From IMG/VR virus record IMGVR_UViG_3300048832_000084, positions 1-36,400 of that record: DNA of 36,400 bases, one strand, 5' to 3'. The position numbers were made by a program, and so were the translations under genes. This document shows, piece after piece, positions 16,538 through 24,952 of the stretch. Below the pieces are notes generated by a model. That model saw only the letters and a program-made list of their open reading frames with translations, did no database searches and had not been told where the DNA came from. Within the stretch, counting starts at the first letter, position 1. Each line of letters begins with the position of its first letter. Source of the stretch: a virus.

Positions 16538-16915
16538 TCACTCCTTTGGTTCCTCAACCATAATGTCGGAATGTTCATTTTTGCTATGCTTAGTGAGTGC
16601 TGCTTTTGAATCAAATTCTTTGCCGCAAGCCATGCATACAAAAACCTTCTTTGTTTTTTCTTCGGATTCATTGCGTAAAATTAGCTCTACACGCCGACGA
16701 TCATCATGATCCATAACAAGTTTTTTGTAGGTACGTGGATCTTGTGTACCATCTTTTCTACGGCTAAATGGTTGCATCTGGCCTAAAAAAAGGTGTGCCT
16801 CTTCATAATCCATTTTTATATGCTTGCCAGCAGGAATAAATATTTCTTTACCCCTGAACTTTTCCGTGTAGTCGTACTCGTTTTTGTTATGAATCTTTAC
16901 TAAAAAATCCGACAT
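16538..16915 (-). CDS. C2H2 zinc-finger protein in the head gene cluster
   Basis: A 125-residue charged protein with a classical C2H2 zinc finger near the C-terminus: C94-x2-C97-x12-H110-x4-H115 (FVCMACGKEFDSKAALTKH, then SKNEH). The N-terminal part (GKEIFIPAGKHIKMDYEEA, about 22-40) is typical of small phage head proteins. AAAGGA precedes ATG. C2H2 fingers are common in eukaryotes and rare but known in bacteria (Ros/MucR) and phages. Within a head operon it may bind protein or DNA during assembly; function unknown. Confidence 0.65.
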   Translation of the reverse strand: MSDFLVKIHNKNEYDYTEKFRGKEIFIPAGKHIKMDYEEAHLFLGQMQPFSRRKDGTQDPRTYKKLVMDHDDRRRVELILRNESEEKTKKVFVCMACGKEFDSKAALTKHSKNEHSDIMVEEPKE

Positions 16916-16924
16916 ATAGTTCCT

Positions 16925-17272
16925 TTATGCAATGCCAATTACACTAAAAATATACGATGCCTGAGTTGTGGCACTCGTTAAATAAATTTGAAAATACTGA
17001 CCTAGAGGCGGCACTCCCACAATCGCATTCGAAACGCTTGAAGGAATGTTTACTACCGTAGGTGCTGCCGTTGCTACCGTTGGTGCATGATACAAGGTTG
17101 AATAGGTCGTTCCCTCGTCATGTGAAACAGCAAAGCGAACATCACCACCGCTTGCCATTGATGGAATTCGGACTTGATAAGCCTTGTATCCACCACCAAT
17201 GTTAAACGTTACTGCTGTGGTAGCAGAAGCCAAAGATTTTGAAAACACCTTAACAGGTGATATCGTGGACAT
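16925..17272 (-). CDS. Small beta-rich virion protein
   Basis: A 115-residue protein, Ala/Ser/Thr/Val-rich and beta-predicted, without charged clusters or membrane segments. The VRFAVSHDEGTTYSTLYHAP segment is compatible with a decoration or fibre-base domain. Starts two bases after the stop of the gene at 17275. No strong ribosome-binding site, so translation is probably coupled. Ser/Thr content of about one quarter makes it a possible glycan acceptor. No family recognised. Confidence 0.6.
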   Translation of the reverse strand: MSTISPVKVFSKSLASATTAVTFNIGGGYKAYQVRIPSMASGGDVRFAVSHDEGTTYSTLYHAPTVATAAPTVVNIPSSVSNAIVGVPPLGQYFQIYLTSATTQASYIFSVIGIA

Positions 17273-17274
17273 GG

Positions 17275-17517
17275 TTATCTACCAAACACAATTACATAAA
17301 AATTATCTCCATTAACTGCTGCCGAAACTGTGATCGTCCCACCACTTGCTTTCATAAGTGGACTAGCAGTTGCCATCGAAATTGGTGCTATTGAATAACC
17401 AGCAATTGTTGATAAGCCTGTGGGTATCGTTCCAGAAGCACCGTCAGCAGTGACGTTGCAGAAATGGACCCTCATATTGCCAAAAACAGTTTTTTCTTGT
17501 GTGACTGTATATGCCAT
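17275..17517 (-). CDS. Small virion protein
   Basis: An 80-residue protein, Thr/Ser/Ala-rich and beta-predicted, with AGAGAGG upstream of ATG. Lies between the DUF115 glycosyltransferase-like gene and another small structural gene, in the same transcript. Similar in length and composition to small head decoration proteins. A candidate substrate for the neighbouring DUF115 protein by proximity only. Confidence 0.6.
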   Translation of the reverse strand: MAYTVTQEKTVFGNMRVHFCNVTADGASGTIPTGLSTIAGYSIAPISMATASPLMKASGGTITVSAAVNGDNFYVIVFGR

Positions 17518-17531
17518 TTTAAACCTCTCTT

Positions 17532-18560
17532 TTAAAAAAGAATTACGTCTTTACCTGCAATCGGTGCCGTGGGTTCTTCGACACGATATTTTAGTTTTTC
17601 ACTCAAAGAATTCATCTCGAATACTTTATCAAGATCCATTTGCAATATCGACATGATATTGCCCTCTCGATACGAGCCCAATGTACCACCTTCAGTCGCA
17701 TTGATATAAATACCTGGGCAAACCATCGTTACATAGTCGAACCACAATTTAAAATTATGATAAGACGGCCATGTTTTGACAGAATTTCCGAAGATATCTA
17801 CAACGCGAATAGTTTGGCCTATTGAAGCGTCATATTGAGAGTCCCAATAATGGAATTTTACTTTGTCCCGATTGCTAAATGCGAAGTCAGAGCCAACAAA
17901 AACAGTGGTTAGCGCACCTAACCACCCTTTTGCAATATAGAGACATGCACCAAGAACATTTCCCCCGTTCGAAACGTACTGATGAAATGGATCTATCTCG
18001 GCTACCTCTTTCATATAGCCATCATCAGGAACCGGAGCATTAAAAAAATAGATAGTACCCTTCCATTTTTTCAATAGGTCGGGATCAGAACCGATGAAAG
18101 CAATCAGAGTACGGTTTGCGGTCATTTCCCAATATTCATCAGGTGTTTTCGTTCCACCTTCTGACACTTCATGAATTGTGATAGGTCCAGCATCTAGTGA
18201 CACGTAAAAATCAACCTCGGAACCGTTGTCTTCCATGGCATGAAAATTGTGCAAGCAGGATATCAACTTGATGTGCTTTGGCCGATTCTTCAATTTCGCT
18301 ATGTTCAGCGACAAGGATGGTCCGCTACCTGCTACTATGCAAGTACCACCAACCCATTGATTGAATAGTTTACCTATTCCTTTTTCTGCAAATGGACCCA
18401 TCGATTTAGAATTTTGAGTGATGTTTGATATCCACTTAGACCTCCAAGCTTGCACAGTTTGAGCATCTGAACTACATGCAGAAGAATACATCTGCTGAAG
18501 TGTCTGAGGCGGATACTGAATATAAGGTTGTAGCTCTAGTTGAATATTCGCTTGTTTCAT
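17532..18560 (-). CDS. DUF115 / Maf-like putative glycosyltransferase
   Basis: A 342-residue protein with the DUF115 (MptE-like/Maf) core: CIVAGSGPSLSLNIAKLKN (about 74-92), then CLHNFHAMEDNGSEVDFYVS and SLDAGP (121-126), SNGGNVLGACLYIA (197-210) and FVGSDFAFSN (221-230). In flagellated bacteria, motility-associated factor (Maf) proteins of this family transfer pseudaminic or legionaminic acid onto flagellin Ser/Thr. Other members act in pterin synthesis, so the activity is not certain. It lies among head genes, between two small Ser/Thr-rich proteins, in the transcript that ends with a nucleotide-sugar cassette. ATG 18560 and GTG 18563 are both possible starts (AAAGGA upstream). Confidence 0.8.
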   Translation of the reverse strand: MKQANIQLELQPYIQYPPQTLQQMYSSACSSDAQTVQAWRSKWISNITQNSKSMGPFAEKGIGKLFNQWVGGTCIVAGSGPSLSLNIAKLKNRPKHIKLISCLHNFHAMEDNGSEVDFYVSLDAGPITIHEVSEGGTKTPDEYWEMTANRTLIAFIGSDPDLLKKWKGTIYFFNAPVPDDGYMKEVAEIDPFHQYVSNGGNVLGACLYIAKGWLGALTTVFVGSDFAFSNRDKVKFHYWDSQYDASIGQTIRVVDIFGNSVKTWPSYHNFKLWFDYVTMVCPGIYINATEGGTLGSYREGNIMSILQMDLDKVFEMNSLSEKLKYRVEEPTAPIAGKDVILF

Positions 18561-18583
18561 CACTCAAAATCCTTTCAATACGT

Positions 18584-19048
18584 TTACTGGCAGCTAATGT
18601 AGGCTAAACCTGACACGTTTGTCGCTGCTGATACTGTACTAAGCAACTTGGCGAAAAATGGTCCTGTTACGCCTGAAACCCATAGACCATTGGCACCTAA
18701 TTGCATCGGTGCCCCACCTGTTACGGCGGCCGACACATGGATATTACAATGGCCTCTTGTTTGAATCCAGCCATAACATGACGCGCTCAATGTAGCATTT
18801 TTTACCACCCCGAGTGGGACATCAATTTGGGCAGTTGTCGAAATCGTGCAACTATAGCCCGTCGTGCCAGCAAGTGGGGTTACTGCATAACCGATAGGTA
18901 CTGCAGTTGTCGCTGCATTGTAAACATAAAGATACTCATTTCCGCCGTAATTAATGCGGGTTCCTAGTTCTGGATCTTTGGAACCGCGAGTCGCTGTTAC
19001 ACCGGAAAGACCACCAAAGATGATTGGATTTTCACTGTAAAAAGCCAT
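18584..19048 (-). CDS. Head decoration-type protein
   Basis: A 154-residue beta-rich protein (NEYLYVYNAATTAVPIGYAV; LGVVKNATLSASCYGWIQTR) directly downstream of the major capsid gene, with AAGGAG before ATG. Size, composition and position fit capsid decoration proteins that bind HK97-type lattices. Ser/Thr/Ala content is high and it has four or five cysteines. It lies immediately before the DUF115 gene and is the best structural candidate for glycosylation by position and likely surface exposure. Confidence 0.65.
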   Translation of the reverse strand: MAFYSENPIIFGGLSGVTATRGSKDPELGTRINYGGNEYLYVYNAATTAVPIGYAVTPLAGTTGYSCTISTTAQIDVPLGVVKNATLSASCYGWIQTRGHCNIHVSAAVTGGAPMQLGANGLWVSGVTGPFFAKLLSTVSAATNVSGLAYISCQ

Positions 19049-19099
19049 ATTTTTCTCCTTTTAGTAAAGGTTTTAATTAAAAAACAAACACGACGAAAA

Positions 19100-19119
19100 C
19101 TAACAGCTTATGCTGTTAG
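19100..19119 (-). terminator. Hairpin over the capsid stop codon, weak terminator
   Basis: A perfect 8-bp inverted repeat with a 4-base loop. On the minus strand it reads CTAACAGC-ATAA-GCTGTTAG and is followed by TTTT. The capsid stop codon TAA falls inside the loop. It may reduce read-through from the highly expressed capsid gene to the genes beyond it or stabilise the capsid mRNA 3' end. The T-run is short, so termination would be partial. Confidence 0.55.
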
Positions 19120-20031
19120 TGCAGAAAGTTTGGCATGTAAACGGTTATTTGAGGAACCGAATGCACCCATCCAAAGAATTCGAGATACTTTTACTTGCTG
19201 ATTTAGAGGCTTTTGGAATGGTTCCATAGAAAAGTTACGCTCTGGATGATAGAACAGCCAAAGATGCTTTTCGTTCAGCATGAAAACATGGTTTGCAGGG
19301 CAATGACTATCGGAAATGAAGGGGATTCCGTTAAACATTAAATTTTGAAACCCACCGCGTGCCGTTTCACTGTCTGTAAATCTTTGCTGGGGCTGAAGCA
19401 AATTGTAGTAGCGTGTGTAATTGGTACGAGTACCAATTGCAACGCTAGGCTTCTCACTGTCAACACTTGCAGCTTCGTACTGAGTGTTTAGCGCAGCGAT
19501 TGTCAGCGTAGTTGTAGTACTGTCCACCTGACCACGCCAAAACGAGTTATCCGACTGTGAGATACCGCCAACGGTTTGATCGACTGCAACGATATCACTC
19601 AGACCAACAATCGACTTGGTGTTTGTGCCATCAGAATAAAGCCCAGTTCCTAGGCTATCCTTGATGGTTTTCTCGGCAATCTGTGTCTTAGAAGCAAGAA
19701 TCTTAAGAACACCAGCATCGCCGCCGTTCTTTAGTTCATCCTCTTCCGTGATCGTGATTCCAGAGTAGAGTGAACACCAATCATAGGTAGCTGCCGTCAA
19801 TAGTTCATTCTCGGATGTATCGAGGGTCTCAGCACCTCGGTACCAACCAGTTGCAGTTACCTGTGCATAAGAAAGGGGAACCTGTAGAGAGGTACCACCA
19901 TTTTGTGATTTATATTGTCCGCTCGCCAGCATTCGCTTAAGAAGTGGGTTCGAGTCGAAAATATTATCGAATAGTTTCGGCATAATGTACTTGTGGGTCA
20001 CTGCGTTTAAGGTATCAAGTGTAAGAGCCAT
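19108..20031 (-). CDS. Major capsid protein, HK97-fold type
   Basis: A 307-residue protein starting MALTLDTLNAVTHKYIMPKL, followed by FDNIFDSNPLLKRMLASGQY, an N-terminal helix and a sequence pattern common in phage major capsid proteins that lack a cleaved delta domain. AVGTRTNY-like and FNGIPFISDSHCPANHVFML segments match the P-domain and the conserved strand near the C-terminus. AAAAGGAG precedes ATG. It lies between scaffold and decoration genes as expected. Length about 307 residues is normal for a scaffold-dependent capsid protein. Confidence 0.9.
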   Translation of the reverse strand: MALTLDTLNAVTHKYIMPKLFDNIFDSNPLLKRMLASGQYKSQNGGTSLQVPLSYAQVTATGWYRGAETLDTSENELLTAATYDWCSLYSGITITEEDELKNGGDAGVLKILASKTQIAEKTIKDSLGTGLYSDGTNTKSIVGLSDIVAVDQTVGGISQSDNSFWRGQVDSTTTTLTIAALNTQYEAASVDSEKPSVAIGTRTNYTRYYNLLQPQQRFTDSETARGGFQNLMFNGIPFISDSHCPANHVFMLNEKHLWLFYHPERNFSMEPFQKPLNQQVKVSRILWMGAFGSSNNRLHAKLSALTA

Positions 20032-20054
20032 GTTAGTCTCCTTTTATTTAAAAT

Positions 20055-20960
20055 TTATGTTAGACCGAGATCCTTTATCGCCATATCTACAAGTGAATGA
20101 TAGCTGTGTCGGCTAAGATTCAGTTGTGGTTGGCTTTGGGACATAGGACTGTCTGATTGTCCTAAAAATCCCTGCTTGACCTGTTGTTGCATTTGTTTTG
20201 CAACGCTTTCTTTGGCTGCTGTCTGTTTTTCTGCGAGAATCCTATCAAACATCAAGTCTCGAAATGCAGCTCGAAAACTGCTAATTCCATTTGCTTGTGC
20301 ATGTTGAAGGATTTGAGATTCTAGACTTTCACCAGTCGAGGGATCAGTCGCCGATAGGTCAATGGTCGGATGTTCTGACTGCACACCTTGAATTTCTTGA
20401 GCCAAAGCAGCGTCCTGTTCGGCTACCATCCGTTGGTGTTGCTCCTCTTTATACTGATTGACGAACGAGCGCATTTCAGCCAACTCTCGAGATATTTCTG
20501 GAGGCAATTGGCTTTGTTGTTGTTGTGACGACTGGCTGCCGAATTGGTCAAAACTGCTGCTTTGCTGTGATTGGCTTGAAGCAAACCGTTTTTCCCACTC
20601 CCCACGGACATGATTAGCCCACTCAGGATTCTGATTGGCATACTCATCATACTGTCGCCATTTTTCTGATTGTTGCGCTATTTGCTGTTTTTGTGCTTCA
20701 AGTTCCGCTTGTTGCTGCTTATATTGCTGCATAAGTTGAGCATAATTGTAACCCATCGAAGCACGTTGTATCACCGTACTCAGCGGTTCGGTTATTTCAC
20801 GACCGTTAGCTTTGTACGGTATATTTAAATTCGGATCAAACGATGGCTGATTGATCTGAGGTGCTTCTGCCGTAGGTTGACCATCTAGTTGTGGCTGTTC
20901 ACCTGCAAAGGCACCTGTGTTGATGTCGTTTACCGCTTGATCAATATCGAAATTTATCAT
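20055..20960 (-). CDS. Scaffolding protein
   Basis: A 301-residue protein very rich in Gln, Glu and Ser, predicted helical (QYKQQQAELEAQKQQIAQQS, about 83-102), without enzyme motifs. A basic C-terminus (about 240-260) may contact the capsid. It sits between the portal/small head protein and the capsid gene, the usual scaffold position, and there is no separate prohead protease gene. AAGGAG lies about 11 bases before ATG. Confidence 0.8.
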   Translation of the reverse strand: MINFDIDQAVNDINTGAFAGEQPQLDGQPTAEAPQINQPSFDPNLNIPYKANGREITEPLSTVIQRASMGYNYAQLMQQYKQQQAELEAQKQQIAQQSEKWRQYDEYANQNPEWANHVRGEWEKRFASSQSQQSSSFDQFGSQSSQQQQSQLPPEISRELAEMRSFVNQYKEEQHQRMVAEQDAALAQEIQGVQSEHPTIDLSATDPSTGESLESQILQHAQANGISSFRAAFRDLMFDRILAEKQTAAKESVAKQMQQQVKQGFLGQSDSPMSQSQPQLNLSRHSYHSLVDMAIKDLGLT

Positions 20961-20963
20961 CTA

Positions 20964-21233
20964 TTACATTGCTCCTTGTGGACCTTGTGGCATACCTTGA
21001 CCGCGCTCTGGCATTGGCTGAGGCCTTTGACCACCACCACCTCCGCCTTGACCACCCATGAATTCAGCCATGACTGAACTGAATTCTTCATAAATTGCCT
21101 GCAATTTTTGAGCAACATCAGGCCGACTTTCTGCTGCAGCTTGTGCTAAAGATCCAATCGTATCAGCCACATTTTGAACGATCTCTTGTGCTGATGCACC
21201 GCCGGCGCCTGGGTCCATTCCTTGTTGTGCCAT
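20964..21233 (-). CDS. Small Gly/Gln-rich head-region protein
   Basis: An 89-residue protein with a helical middle (about 15-58) and a low-complexity C-terminus of Gly, Gln, Pro and Met (GGQGGGGGGQRPQPMPERGQ). Lies directly downstream of the portal gene (2 bases), with AAGGAG before ATG. Similar small genes occur between portal and scaffold in many phages; role unknown. Confidence 0.6.
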   Translation of the reverse strand: MAQQGMDPGAGGASAQEIVQNVADTIGSLAQAAAESRPDVAQKLQAIYEEFSSVMAEFMGGQGGGGGGQRPQPMPERGQGMPQGPQGAM

Positions 21234-21235
21234 TT

Positions 21236-23065
21236 TTATGCTCCTTGTTGTGCAGCAGCGGCTTGTTGCTCGGCTGCCATTTGTTGACGTTCTGCTAATC
21301 TTTGTAAAATTTTCTCTCGATTAGGATATTGTAGCTGTTCGAGTACTTCTTCAGCATCAATAATTTGCCTATCAAATAATGCGAGTGCTTTTCTTTCTTT
21401 ATCGGCTGCCTCAAACGGCAAATCACTACCGGATTGGACCCGTAAATCTAGCTCACCCATAAGGATGTGTTTCCGAGTTTGCATGACATTACCGGTTTCA
21501 TCCTGTTCGATAATCGTGGCCTCTTTTTTTGGACCATAATCGGTTTCGACAGTATCAATCGAAAACTTCATGAAATACTGGCTACCGTCCTGATTTGTCA
21601 TGCGATACACACGTGGAACCGTGTAATGCTCTAACACGCGGTACATCCATTGACGACCAGCATTTTTTAGATAGCAATCGAGGTTTCTCATCCGCTGCCT
21701 AATCCGTGTCCGACTTGCTGAGATGAGCTGTTCGATTGCACTTGCTGCAGTTACCCCCCCTGGTGCTTCACCACGAGAAAAGTCACTTTGTCCAGCGATG
21801 TCGTTAAACCATCCGATAAGACGATCGAGTACCTGCGTAAATCCTGGATTAAGAGGTGGACCATTTTCTCGTCTAACTTCCGATCCTGGTGACTTTTCAA
21901 CTACGGTGCCTGGGATGTTGTTAAGGTTATCAGTATCCACATCAGCACTATGATCCACGATCCAGATCGGGTTTGACGTGTATAGAAGCACGTCAATTGT
22001 GTACGACAGTATCTTATTTAATATGATCTGAGGGGAAGCAAGTTGCTCAACCTCACTAATACCCCAAAACTGCCTTGGATCAACATAGTTAACATATTTG
22101 TGAAATGGTATCTCACCATCTTCGTATTGTAGCGGACCATCATGCAGCTTCATACCGTTTGCAATGCACACATAACGGCCTTTCGGATATTTCTTTTGAA
22201 CCTTATATACCTTGCTGCCATCCTCTTGCTGTTCAGCATGTTCTTCTACATCATCTGGCTTGAGATGGCACTCATAGACCATTGTTTTTGGAATAGCATA
22301 ATCAGATGGTGTTTCGGTATCCATCGACATTTCTGGCATCGACATGGATGTGGACATGTGCTCAGTCATATAGGTACGATTAAGGTCATACTTATCTTTG
22401 ATAAGAACATCTTTTTGCACGTCCGATTTAATGAGATGTGCTCGCTTAGGATACTTGGCTTTTAGTCTAGCCGTTGGCATGGGATAAACTTTGAAAAAAC
22501 CCTCTGAAATATCATCGTTGATGTCGTTACACTCCGGATCGGGGTAACAGTAGAAAGGTTCCTCACTTTTGTAGACAGGTGCTCCCATGCCAAACAATAG
22601 TTTTGGATCATACGTCATACTGCTGATACCCGATCCAGTAATATACCCGTCAAGAATTACCTCTTGAACGACCATCATCCAATTATTTCGCTCCCATTCA
22701 CAATCACAAAGCTTATTCATGATATCAGCAAACGGGATATCCGATGGTTCCTGAGCCATGAAAGTAAATTTCGGCCTAACATCGGTTTGTAGTGGTACTT
22801 GGCTTTGGATCGTTTGCCAAATAAAGTTGACTATCTCACTTGTTTTCCAACTGGGTCGCTTCATTGACCACTGCTGACCGCGAAAAAGCTTATAATAAGC
22901 GATCCAGTTCTTTGATGCTTGATCCCTTACGCGCTTATACTGATAAAACTTTTTCATCAGGTTTTTAACTTCTGCCTGTTCTTTTGGATCAACATCGGGA
23001 TTAGTGCTAATTGGACCTAGATTTTGATCGTTAGAACCTGGTACTTGATTCAGTGTTTCGAGCAT
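21236..23065 (-). CDS. Portal protein
   Basis: A 609-residue protein with the features of short-tailed-phage portals: SWKTSEIVNFIWQTIQSQVP near the N-terminus, a long central alpha-beta region, SEVEQLASPQIILNKILSYT (about 350-370, the wing/stem part), and the GVTAASAIEQLISASRTRIR motif (about 445-465) typical of portal crowns. The C-terminus is Gln/Ala-rich helical. The ATG overlaps the previous stop (TAATG). It directly follows the terminase/zinc-ribbon pair, as expected. Confidence 0.9.
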   Translation of the reverse strand: MLETLNQVPGSNDQNLGPISTNPDVDPKEQAEVKNLMKKFYQYKRVRDQASKNWIAYYKLFRGQQWSMKRPSWKTSEIVNFIWQTIQSQVPLQTDVRPKFTFMAQEPSDIPFADIMNKLCDCEWERNNWMMVVQEVILDGYITGSGISSMTYDPKLLFGMGAPVYKSEEPFYCYPDPECNDINDDISEGFFKVYPMPTARLKAKYPKRAHLIKSDVQKDVLIKDKYDLNRTYMTEHMSTSMSMPEMSMDTETPSDYAIPKTMVYECHLKPDDVEEHAEQQEDGSKVYKVQKKYPKGRYVCIANGMKLHDGPLQYEDGEIPFHKYVNYVDPRQFWGISEVEQLASPQIILNKILSYTIDVLLYTSNPIWIVDHSADVDTDNLNNIPGTVVEKSPGSEVRRENGPPLNPGFTQVLDRLIGWFNDIAGQSDFSRGEAPGGVTAASAIEQLISASRTRIRQRMRNLDCYLKNAGRQWMYRVLEHYTVPRVYRMTNQDGSQYFMKFSIDTVETDYGPKKEATIIEQDETGNVMQTRKHILMGELDLRVQSGSDLPFEAADKERKALALFDRQIIDAEEVLEQLQYPNREKILQRLAERQQMAAEQQAAAAQQGA

Positions 23066-23433
23066 TACGCCCTCACATTATATTTTGGATTTAGATACTC
23101 TTGCCAACGTTCTGACGACCTGCGTTCACGCTCTTGATCAGCCCGTTGATTTATTTTGTTCACATCTTCATTGCCAACTTCGATCCATCCGCGCTGTTTT
23201 GCTTGCCTAGCTTGATCTTTTTTGCTTTTGACCATCTTACCTAGGGATACCGAATAAAAAGCCTCGTCCGGTTTTTCACCAAAAAACTCTTTGCCTTTGG
23301 TAATGATGCGGCTTTTCTTATCGCATGAGTTTAGACATGCAGGACATGACTCAAGATCATCGATGTTGGCAATACGCTTAACAACATCAAATTGATGATT
23401 ACACGTTGGACATTTGTAATCGTATGTAGGCAC
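23065..23433 (-). CDS. FmdB-type zinc-ribbon protein
   Basis: A 122-residue protein with GTG start and GAGGG upstream. The first 40 residues are an FmdB-family zinc ribbon (PTYDYKCPTCNHQF, then CPAC), with Cys at 8, 11, 30 and 33. The rest is charged and helical (KKDQARQAKQRGWIEVGNED). Such proteins are often found between the large terminase and portal genes of phages. Role is not established; it may bind DNA or portal during assembly. Confidence 0.75.
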   Translation of the reverse strand: MPTYDYKCPTCNHQFDVVKRIANIDDLESCPACLNSCDKKSRIITKGKEFFGEKPDEAFYSVSLGKMVKSKKDQARQAKQRGWIEVGNEDVNKINQRADQERERRSSERWQEYLNPKYNVRA

Positions 23434-23440
23434 TCAACCC

Positions 23441-24784
23441 TCAAAGGATACGACCACTATGATTCTTTTTCTTTAGTAATTTATCATAGTTGAGATCATA
23501 ATTTGAAGCGATCCGCGCAGGGACAATATCAGTTTTATCGGATTGTATTATTTTATTCGGTTTTTTGCTAGTTGTAAACAACGCACGTGTTAAATAAGAA
23601 TTTGCGTCACAGCAATGATTTTCCTTATCGACTGGTAGCTCACTTCTGTCGCTTTCGGATTGATCAGGCCTAAGGTCTTTTTCCTCTGGGTAATGATACA
23701 TTTCATACTCGTCTACAGTTTTGAAATTATCACCCTTGAATACTGCATAGCATCCCGAATTTATCAGCTCCCAATGTAGCTCAATATTCTTCTTTATCTC
23801 TTTAATCGCTGGTATTGTCCTGAGACCTGCAGCGTTGAACGATGCAATATCATCTGGGTTAGCACTATCAGCAATAAACTTTTCGATCGGGTACATTGTT
23901 TTAAGCCGATATGCTGCGTCAATCTTATCTGCTAGCATCATCTGAGTTTGGTAGAATTCAGCGACTTGATAGTGCATCCCAAGGGGAGTAACTGCCCTAA
24001 CAACGATAACAAATGGGTGAGTATAGCCCCAGTCAATCCCACCATAAAACCTAGTACCAGCAGGAAGATTAATGGGATCGATCCAATGCTTTGAAGCATC
24101 GAAACAGGAATAGACGAGGCCTTGAGCCTTATCAAAGTTACCTCCATACATCATATTGAAGCGACGAGGTTCCATAGTCCGACGCTTACTCTCGTATTCA
24201 TCCGCAGGGAAATAGGGGTTTTCTGATGATTTGGCTTGGCAAAGATGCACTTGGTTTCGAATATATTCATCACCCATTTTGTGCTTACGGATGTAATCAC
24301 GATAAAGCCAGTTAAGCGAGTATGGCGATGTTACTATCGTAATCGGACACTTTTTTATCGAGCTACGAGCCTGGATATTTTCCCAGAAATAAAGACTGTA
24401 GAGTCCTGCCTCATCACAAAGAATATGCCTAACATCGGTAATACCGACAACGCTATCGGGATCGGTTCCCGTACGAAACCAGACTTTACCTCCTCCGTGA
24501 ATATGAAAACACTCGTTTTTTCTATCGTACTGACCAATACCTTTATTCCAAAAAAGAAATGGAGGAATTGTTGACTGATAAAGTATTTTGTAGGTCGGAC
24601 TTGTAACAATGAAATTATCAGTTGGGCTAATATATTGGTGCATTGCCATTTTAAGACGCATTACACCGATGGTAGTCTTACCCCACTGAATCCCAGTAGC
24701 AGCAATTGTAATACGCTTGTCGGAAAACAAAACATCATTCTGCTTATCACTATGGGGTTCAAATACTTTGGGATTTAATGACAT
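23441..24784 (-). CDS. terL: Terminase large subunit
   Basis: A 447-residue packaging motor. The ATPase domain has a Walker A variant GIQWGKTT (31-38) and Walker B ILCDEAGL (121-128, D124/E125). The C-terminal RNase H-like nuclease has Asp residues in YGGIDWGYTHP (D251), FIADSANPDD (D306) and ENHCCDANSY (D393). Drives ATP-dependent DNA translocation into the prohead and cuts concatemers. It follows a structural gene and a 17-residue ORF rather than the small subunit directly. Confidence 0.95.
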   Translation of the reverse strand: MSLNPKVFEPHSDKQNDVLFSDKRITIAATGIQWGKTTIGVMRLKMAMHQYISPTDNFIVTSPTYKILYQSTIPPFLFWNKGIGQYDRKNECFHIHGGGKVWFRTGTDPDSVVGITDVRHILCDEAGLYSLYFWENIQARSSIKKCPITIVTSPYSLNWLYRDYIRKHKMGDEYIRNQVHLCQAKSSENPYFPADEYESKRRTMEPRRFNMMYGGNFDKAQGLVYSCFDASKHWIDPINLPAGTRFYGGIDWGYTHPFVIVVRAVTPLGMHYQVAEFYQTQMMLADKIDAAYRLKTMYPIEKFIADSANPDDIASFNAAGLRTIPAIKEIKKNIELHWELINSGCYAVFKGDNFKTVDEYEMYHYPEEKDLRPDQSESDRSELPVDKENHCCDANSYLTRALFTTSKKPNKIIQSDKTDIVPARIASNYDLNYDKLLKKKNHSGRIL

Positions 24785-24917
24785 TTTTTCGGCCTACCCA
24801 TAATCAACGATTGAAAATGAGAGTATAGATTTGATATGATCCCCATCAGTTTGGTGTTTTTCCTTTTGAGAAAGTCGTTTCATTGTTTAGTAAGTGTACT
24901 CGCTACTGTATAGCTGT

Positions 24918-24950
24918 AAACCCCATAGTTCAACATGGGGTTTATTTTTT
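24918..24950 (+). terminator. Hairpin with T-run, plus-strand-oriented
   Basis: A perfect 9-bp stem (AAACCCCAT / ATGGGGTTT) with an 8-base loop, followed on the plus strand by ATTTTTT. By the usual rule this terminates rightward transcription, although all genes here are leftward. On the minus strand the hairpin follows an A-run and has no T-run. It may block antisense transcripts or act as an RNA-processing or stability element between the 17-residue ORF and terL. Confidence 0.6.
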
Positions 24951-24952
24951 GA

